Origin: Rhinopomastus cyanomelas
Lineage: Eukaryota > Chordata > Aves > Bucerotiformes > Rhinopomastidae
NCBI GenBank assembly: GCA_013400115.1
Contig: VXBP01008590.1
Coordinates: 1-64,000, forward strand
Direction of reading: 5' to 3'
Length of the DNA stretch: 64,000 nt
The position numbers were made by a program, and so were the translations under genes. Positions 57,716 to 64,000 of the stretch are shown in pieces; the first letter of the stretch is position 1, and every line of letters starts with the position of its first letter. The notes beneath the pieces were generated by a model that saw only the letters and a program-made list of their open reading frames with translations, did not search any database and was not told the DNA's origin.

Positions 57716-59335
57716 ATCGAGTCCAACACCCCTGCTCAAGTAGGACCACAGAACCTTGGGAAGGTCACACAGGAACGCATCCAGACGGGCCTTGAAAGTC
57801 TCCAAAGAGACTCCACAAGTTCCCTGGGGAGCCTGTTCCATTGGTCTGTAACCCTCACAGAAAAGAAGGTTTTTCTCATGTTGAGGTGGAACTTCCTGTG
57901 CTCCACTTACATCCATTAACTTATACCCAGTTACTCTTGTCCTATCAGAGGGTGCAAGTGAAAAGGGATTGTCTCTTTCTTCTTGACACCTAGCCCTCAT
58001 ATATTTTTATACAGTAATTAAATCCTCTCATAGTCTTCTCCTCTCCAGACTAAAAAGCCCCAGGTCTTTCAGTCTTTCCTCATAAGATAGGTGCTCCTGT
58101 CCCTTAATCAGCCTTGTAGCCTCCACTGGACTCTCTCAAGCTGATCTATGTCCATCTTCATCTGGGGAGCGCAGAACTGGACACAATATTCAAGATGTAG
58201 CCTCACTAGGGCAGAGTAGAGAAGGAGGAGAACCTACCTTGATCGTCTGGACACATTCCTCTTAATACATCTCAGGATGTATTGGCCTTCTTGGTCACAA
58301 GAGCACATTGCTGTCCTACAGATAACTTACTCTCCACTAAAACTCCAAGGTGCCTCTCCATGGAGGTGATCTCATTACTGTCATCCACATTCTTAGAGAC
58401 AACCTCCTAAATGAACCACTCCATCATTTTTCTGGGTTTGGAGGTGAGACTGACTGGTCTGTAGTTGCCTGGATCTTCCTTCTTACCCTTTTTGAAGACT
58501 AGAGTGACACTGGGTTTCCTCTAGTCCTCAGGTACCTCTCCTGTTTGCCATGATTTCAAAATGATGGAGAGTGACAGAGCAACAACATCAGCCAGTTCTC
58601 TCAACATTCTTGGATGGATCTCATCATGGCCCACAGACTTGTGTATGTTCAACTTGTAACCCAGTCCTCACTGACTATTGGAGAGTCTTGCCTCTAGGGT
58701 GTGGAGTTCACAAGGGCTGGTGTTAGGAGTAAAACTGAGGCAAAGAAGTTATTCAGCAATTCTGGGTTCTCTGCATCCTCAGTTATCAGGGCTGCCACCC
58801 CATTCAGCAGTGGCCCCACGCTTCCCTGATTCTTCCTTTTACCACTAACGTATTTGTAGAAGTCCTTACTGTTGTCTTTAACGTCTCTGGCCAGTTTTAG
58901 TTCAAAAAGGCTTCGGCTTTTCTTATAGCCTTCCTGCATGTCCTAGCAGCTTCCCTGTAATTCTCTCACCTGACAAATCCCTTCTTCCATGAGCTATAGA
59001 TTTCTTTCTTACAACAAATTTCCTTTAGGAGCTCACTGCTCATCCATGTCAGTCTCCTACCACATCTACTCGATCTTTTACACAATGGAATACATTTTTC
59101 TGGGCTTGGAGAAAGTGGTATTTAAAACTGACCAACTCTCTTGAAGTCCTTTAGCCTCCAGAGTTTTAGCCCGTGGGATTCCTGCAAATAAATCTTTGAA
59201 GAGTGGAAAATTAGCTCTGCAAAAGATGTGAGCTTTTGGAGCACCACGTACCTGTGCATTGCGCTTGTATATCCCATCGCCACTCTGAACATCTCTTTTC
59301 CTGTATTCATTGTACGTCAACTACAAGTGCACAAA
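57716..59335 (-). mobile_element. CR1 LINE (antisense), long, internally deleted
   Basis: From the left: 3' UTR, ORF2 C-terminus (57716 to about 58335, in several frames), then at about 58340 directly the start of RT and the EN-RT linker. On the minus strand the latter shows ELKLARDVKDNSKDFYKYVS, NGVAALITEDAENPELLNNF, MSSELLKEI-like and RAKTLEAKGLQESWSVL blocks (up to about 59320). The RT palm including FADD is missing. The linker frame 58694-58939 is open for 81 codons. Older lineage than the sense piece across the N. Confidence 0.85.
58694..58939 (-). pseudogene. CR1 ORF2 EN-RT linker fragment
   Basis: An 81-codon open minus-strand frame from the region between endonuclease and reverse transcriptase: KSRSLFELKLARDVKDN, FYKYVSGKRKNQG, then the NNFFASV block. 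It has no catalytic function by itself. Frame is lost on both sides, so this is a relic within the larger element. Confidence 0.8.
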
Positions 59336-60877
59336 TCTGGTTTATTATGGGATGGCTCTGATACAAGAAAAATAATTTAAAAATATTTTCTTCTAGAACT
59401 AGCTGTCAGAATGTTTTCCAAATCCTTGTAAGCTCTGAAGCCTGTCTCTTGAAAAGCAAAGAGAGCTTTCAGAAAGGTTTGTCCCAAGGCAGGTAACAGC
59501 ATGAAAAGTTTCAGCCAACCAGTTGCTTGCAGTTTTATTAAAATTAATTTCAAGAGGTACCTTTAAAACTTCCATTTCCCCCTAATCCTGCGTGAGCAAG
59601 TTTGCACAAGCCCAATACTTTCTTGCCACACCTCTGCCATCCACAGAGAGTACCTGTATGCCATTTCCTTTTCTCCTACCCGTCATGCCTGGTCTGTGAC
59701 AGGCTATCAAACCACCTGCACTATCCCGCTGTCAAAGAACAGAAGGAACAAGATTAGTTGCTTGGACTAAATAAACAAGGACACGTCAAATACGTGGGGA
59801 AGTTGAAGATAAGTATTTTCATCGTCAGTTTTTCACTGTTTCCAAAGACTTACCCTTGAGAAGGTGAATCACTAGGTCTTACAAGCAGGTTAAAGGGAAT
59901 TTCAAATTCTGCCTTTGAATCATGAGTAGCAGGTTGACTTCGCTGATAGCTACTGCGGCCCCTCTCTTCTCTACCCCCTTCCCGTTTTAGAGACCTACTT
60001 GCCATAGTCTTCATAGGCAAGTTTTCTCCTCTCTGCTTTCTCCACGTTTTTCCACACCACTCAAAGCACATTCAAAACAGCATGGGCGAGTGCTTGCTTT
60101 CAGAAAACAAATCCCCGTAAACCATATTGCTTAACCCAAGGTAACATTTGGGGTTGTGCTTTGTACAGCTGATGCTCTTAGCCCAGATCTCCATATCCAT
60201 CTGAGAAGATTATGACACCCCTGAAAAATCTCATTTACCTCCCAAGAACAATTTCAGAGCTGAATCAACTACTATATATATATATTTTTTAATATTTAAT
60301 TTCTGGGAAGACCAAGGCAGACTGTTTAATACCCTGGTAACCAAAGCATTTTGTTCCATGGAAATCTCTGCAGTGCTGCCCTGTCTAGGTTCCTACATCC
60401 AGCTTATCAACCTTCCAGCCTGGCATGGAAAACAGGTTAACTAAGGTCTGTCACATGCTGCTTGTTCCCATCTCTCTTCCCTGCCTTCCCCCAGCTCTGC
60501 CATGACATGCAGCAGGAGTGCCTTGGTTTGGTATTTTTTGCTGGAGAACACAGTGCTCTGTATTTGTGCTGTAGGTTGGATGAGTTGCTTTGTTCTTGGG
60601 ATTTGTTTTGTTGAAAACTGCAACTTGTAGAAGAAAATGTTTCGCTGCACTGGAAACTGACCTGGAGGCTTTGCCGACACCTCAGCAGAACTGGGAAACA
60701 GGTTAACTGAAAGCCTCTAAGACAGTCCAGTGCTATTATTACTAAGGGTCATATGAGCACGGCTGCTTTGCAAGACGCAGGAGCTACCTTTGTGCTGGCT
60801 CTGCCGGTGCCTCCAGCACTGTGGAAGAGTATAGATGCACAGAGCCAGGTACATTTCACCACAAAAGCAACATCAGA
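59336..60877. other. Unique sequence with one candidate minus-strand exon
   Basis: No repeats except a short TA run at 60273-60285. Contains the candidate exon described at 59854-60014. Confidence 0.5.
59854..60014 (-). other. Candidate minus-strand coding exon with start codon (unknown)
   Basis: On the minus strand ATGAAGACTATGG (ATG at 60014) opens a frame that continues 53 codons to TCTCAAGG/GTAAGTC, a strong donor (last exon base 59854). Text includes a basic stretch (SRSLKREGGREERGR) and then FEIPFNLLVRPSDSPSQG, ending two bases into a codon. The frame is also open 19 codons upstream of this ATG, so the true start or acceptor is unknown. There is no CpG enrichment around it. I recognise no family. 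Chance is a real alternative. Confidence 0.2.
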
Positions 60878-60906
60878 GACTCATAGAATGCTTTGGGTTG
60901 GAATTT
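60878..60906 (-). mobile_element. CR1 tail remnant (antisense, about 30 bp)
   Basis: GACTCATAGAATGCTTTGGGTTGGAATTT is the minimal antisense CR1 3' terminus; nothing further is recognisable. Confidence 0.55.
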
Positions 60907-61082
60907 ATGGCTGATTTATGTTTTACACACTAGTTAGATCAGTGGGTCTTGTAGCCCAGGATGGCATTCATGGTATCAAGGAGTTTAGAAGTGATGAGCA
61001 GTTTCTTCCCTGCTTTGACCATCTCGACTGTAGCTGTCTTTAGCCTTCTGTAGCTTTTCTATGTGAGAGAAAATCCACCCTT

Positions 61083-61141
61083 GATATTTGGTTGGACGAG
61101 ATGATATCCAGTGGTCCCTTCCAATCCCTGCCATTCTATGA
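61083..61141 (+). mobile_element. CR1 tail fragment (sense)
   Basis: GGTTGGACGAGATGATATCC, GGTCCCTTCCAATCCCTG and CATTCTATGATA: the terminal 55-60 bases of a CR1 in sense orientation, abutting the antisense copy to its right. Confidence 0.8.
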
Positions 61142-61385
61142 TAGACCTTTAAAGATCATCATCTCCCTTGAGCAAAGACATCTGCAACTAGAGCAGGTTG
61201 CCCAGAGCATCATCCTGCCTGACCTTGAATGTCTCCAGGAATGGGGCCACCACTTCCTCCCTGGGCAACATGTCCAGTGTTTCACCATCCTGACTGTAAA
61301 AAACTTCTTCCTTATATCCAATCTGAAACTACCCTCTTGTAGTTTAAAACCATCAGTTTCTGTACTACCACAACCGGCCTTGCTA
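61142..61385 (-). mobile_element. CR1 LINE 3' fragment (antisense)
   Basis: Antisense 3' UTR and ORF2 C-terminus: GACCTTTAAAGATCATCATC, CTTGAATGTCTCCAGG, CTCCCTGGGCAACATGTCC, CTTCCTTATATCCAATCTG. On the minus strand it reads LDIRKKFFTVRMVKHW. Its tail meets the tail of the sense fragment at about 61141/61142. Confidence 0.85.
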
Positions 61386-64000
61386 AAAAGTCACTCCCCA
61401 ACTTTCTTGTAGGCTTCCACATCATGCAGGGCAGCAGCCAGACCAGCTGTCAAGCTCCTTGCAGCCCTCCTAACAGCCCCACTACTTTTGGTCTCCACTG
61501 GAACGTTCATGCTACAGGAACACATGAAGTCCAGAGCATAGTGAACGGCGGCAGAGGACATGTGGTGGGGAGAGAGCTGGGCACTCTGTTGCATGACAGA
61601 GTCATATCCTTTAAGAGCAAAATAAGGATATCTGCATTGGCTCCTATCACAAAACTTTGCCACCATTTGATTTCTGAAGTACGCGGAGGAGCTGGGAGGG
61701 AATCTGCATGTTAAAAATGAGGGCTCACAGAATGATTGCTATGTAAAATGTGGGTGCAGCAAGAGGATCAATCACTCCTACCCCTCCAAGCGCTGGTGCT
61801 GGAGGGGTCTCACTTGCTGTGCAGCACATTCAGGTATTTTGTTAACAATGAGGGGCCCATTTAATAGGGTTGTTGCTGTAACAGCTTGCAAAGTTGAACA
61901 ACAACTCACCTCCAGAGATTCCTAACCAAGCTCTGTTACAGTTTAGTGTTGCTCTGGGAAAACCTGAGCAGTTTCCTCCAGCAGACTGTTAGCAGAAATT
62001 CCTTTTCCTCTTTCACTGCTGGCTGGGACACAGGGCCCCCCTGCCCATACCCTTCTCTCCCAAAATGCTCTGTATGAACTCACCCAGTTCCCAGTGCTGA
62101 TAAACCAGTGTATTTTCCGTACAGTGACCTAAAATCCCTTTTCCTCCTCAACTCCTCAGCTTTAGCACCTTTTCCTTGCATTAAGATAATAAAAGTTTTC
62201 ACTTGCCAAAGTGAAACTGAACTCTCCATCCTCTGAAAGCCATCTGTGACATCTTTCTACCTCACATGGCAGTACCACAGGGCACCAGCTCCACTCTGCT
62301 CTTGTAAGATACCCTTCGAGGCATCTTCCTGCAGATGACTGAATGTGAGCTCCCAGTGTCTGGAGGCACAACCTACAGTGGCAGACAATTAAACTACCAA
62401 GCAACACAGTAGGGGTTTCAGTACAGACCTGCAAGGTTTCCTTGGCCTAAGGGTGTGTGGGCCTCGTCAGAGATGAAAACAGAGGTTTATGTTCCCAGTG
62501 GTCAAAGCAGAGGATGGATTCAAAGACAGTTTACCAAGACTATCTGAAGAGTAAACATGCAGTTTATGCTAGAGAAACACAACGAGGAACACCACCATGT
62601 GGCCACTAGGCATACTCAGTAGGCAGTTAGGTAGGCAAGTACCTATGCAAGATGGGGACCACTGAGCAGCTGTCCCCACAGCTACCCCTGTCAGGAAGTG
62701 AGATCATCAATACTGTCTCTACAAGCCTACAAATTGTATAGACTGTTGCACCGATAGATGTTCCCTTCCCGAAAGCCTCTGTGCAAATTTATTTAGGTAG
62801 AGAGTGGCAGATACCCTTGCCTCACTTACTCTTTCCTGCCTAATTCATGTGGCCTCTCTTCACCTCAAAATCCTGAATGCAGGTGGTGACTTCACTGAAG
62901 TTCCACCCAAACTCCTGAACTGCAGCCGTGCTTCCTAGCAAGGGAGATGCCAAAGATGCGACTCATGATGCAAGTTTCTGCATAGGCCACTGGTTTGCCT
63001 TTAGGAAGTCAGATCCCGGAGGGCTGTAGTCAAGCAAAAGGATGGCTTGTCAACAGGTGTGAACCTCTGTCAACCCGCACAAGAAACAGATCCCAGAGCA
63101 GCATTTGTTGTCCTCTGCAGGGGAAGCACATCCCTGCAGACATTTTTTTCTCTTAATATTCACAAAGACCCCGACCAGTTACATTCCTATTATTTCCACA
63201 GCTTGCCACGTTCATCACTTCCCCAATATCCCTCCCTTTACTCTCTCACAGGAGATGGATCCTTAGCATCATGGAACCACTGGACTTGCTTGTGTATCTC
63301 ATCAGTACTTCTAGCAAAACCCTGTGCTCATTTGCTGCGTCTGCTCCACTGCCTCGTAAACAGCTTTCGCCTGCTTGTTTTAGGTAAACAGATCACTAGA
63401 TCATTCTCCTGGAAGCTCCTATACACATGCTGCTTGGAGACTGTGACAGAGAAGCACCTGAATGAGGATGAGGTGAGAGTGGTCTCCGTTTCCTGATACA
63501 ATTTACATTACGAATAGTTCATAATAGTTATCAATATCCCACTCTCATCCAGAGCTTTCCATTGCAAGAAATCAAAGCAATGATTCTGACTTTAGAGAAA
63601 AAGATTAACTGAGAGGTGGGATCTCAGTTAAGGTAACTGGGAGCCTCACCCTGCGGCCTCTGGCAAGATTCTAAACTATTTTTTGTAAAACACAGCCGAG
63701 CAGGAAAGCATGTGTCCCCTCAGAATGATGGCAGAAGGACTGTGAGCAGCAGAAGATGCTTTCTTTTCACTGGGCGTGTTTAGCATCAGCCTTAGAGCAG
63801 TAAAGCCAGACCAGCTTCTTCATACATGTCTCAGGAACCAAAGTCTGTGTTTAATGTGTGTTTTTCCTCTAACAAAACAACTCCAAAGCCATCCACCACT
63901 TTCTACGAGCACTGCCAAGCTGAGTCACTGTTATTACTGTCTTAAAGGGTAGGTGGAAGATCCTGTGGATCTTCACTGCTTCAATAAAAGGACTTTTTTT
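61386..64000. other. Unique sequence to the window end
   Basis: No repeat or gene recognised. Holds the longest open frame that is neither CR1 nor CpG-island derived (63047-63496, 149 codons), which lacks recognisable motifs and flanking signals. A minus-strand donor-like CTGGAG/GTGAGT lies at about 61911. An AATAAA occurs at 63983 followed by a T run at the edge. Confidence 0.5.

Noticed and set aside
63047..63496. 149-codon plus-strand open frame
   Set aside because: No motif, no signal peptide, no convincing start context or splice sites, and ordinary flanking composition. A frame this long is possible by chance in 64 kb read six ways.
1..64000. CRISPR array, bacterial operon or integrated exogenous virus
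   Set aside because: No regularly spaced repeats, no prokaryotic gene density and no intact viral genes. All repeat signal is CR1, LTR, SINE or simple sequence.

Overview
The window looks like non-coding bird nuclear DNA. Three things point to this: about two dozen pieces of CR1 LINE retrotransposon on both strands with the avian 3' signature (…TCTATGATTCT…), two copies of an LTR beginning TGTCCTGG as in avian ERVL-type endogenous retroviruses, and one 1.8 kb CpG island in an otherwise AT-rich background. No bacterial, plasmid or viral gene organisation is present. No host protein gene could be identified with confidence. The recognisable protein-coding sequence is decayed CR1 ORF1/ORF2.

Layout. 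1-1.2 kb: antisense CR1 pieces joined at a lone N (279). 1.2-9.2 kb: unique AT-rich DNA holding one clean solo LTR (5228-5694) with a perfect 5-bp target duplication. 9.2-25.3 kb: the CR1-dense zone. It includes a long internally deleted copy (about 11.9-14.5 kb), a nest of five or more insertions (17.07-20.37 kb), a tRNA-Lys-headed SINE with a CR1-like tail (20989-21182), and a copy with an in-frame 48-bp duplication. A pair of phase-matched candidate host exons lies at 24587-24709 and 25423-25479 on the plus strand. 27.05-28.9 kb: a CpG island with GC boxes, NRF1 sites, an inverted CCAAT box, an E-box, a PAR-bZIP D-box, a TATA-like element, and splice donors facing outward on both strands. 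It is best read as a bidirectional promoter, but neither gene can be named. 29-64 kb: mostly unique sequence, probably intronic or intergenic, with few CR1s, a second LTR split by a CR1 (30205-31380), several poly-G tracts, and a second lone N (57715) at a CR1 strand switch.

How the parts relate. CR1 ORF2 (endonuclease plus reverse transcriptase) would have copied CR1 RNA, and presumably the SINE, whose 3' end resembles the CR1 tail. All copies here are dead: 5'-truncated, frameshifted, or missing the middle while keeping the 3' end. The nesting gives a relative order: the 30.2 kb LTR predates the CR1 inside it.

Limits: boundaries of old CR1 pieces are good to about 10-30 bases. Candidate exons rest only on open frame plus splice-site appearance and are low confidence.
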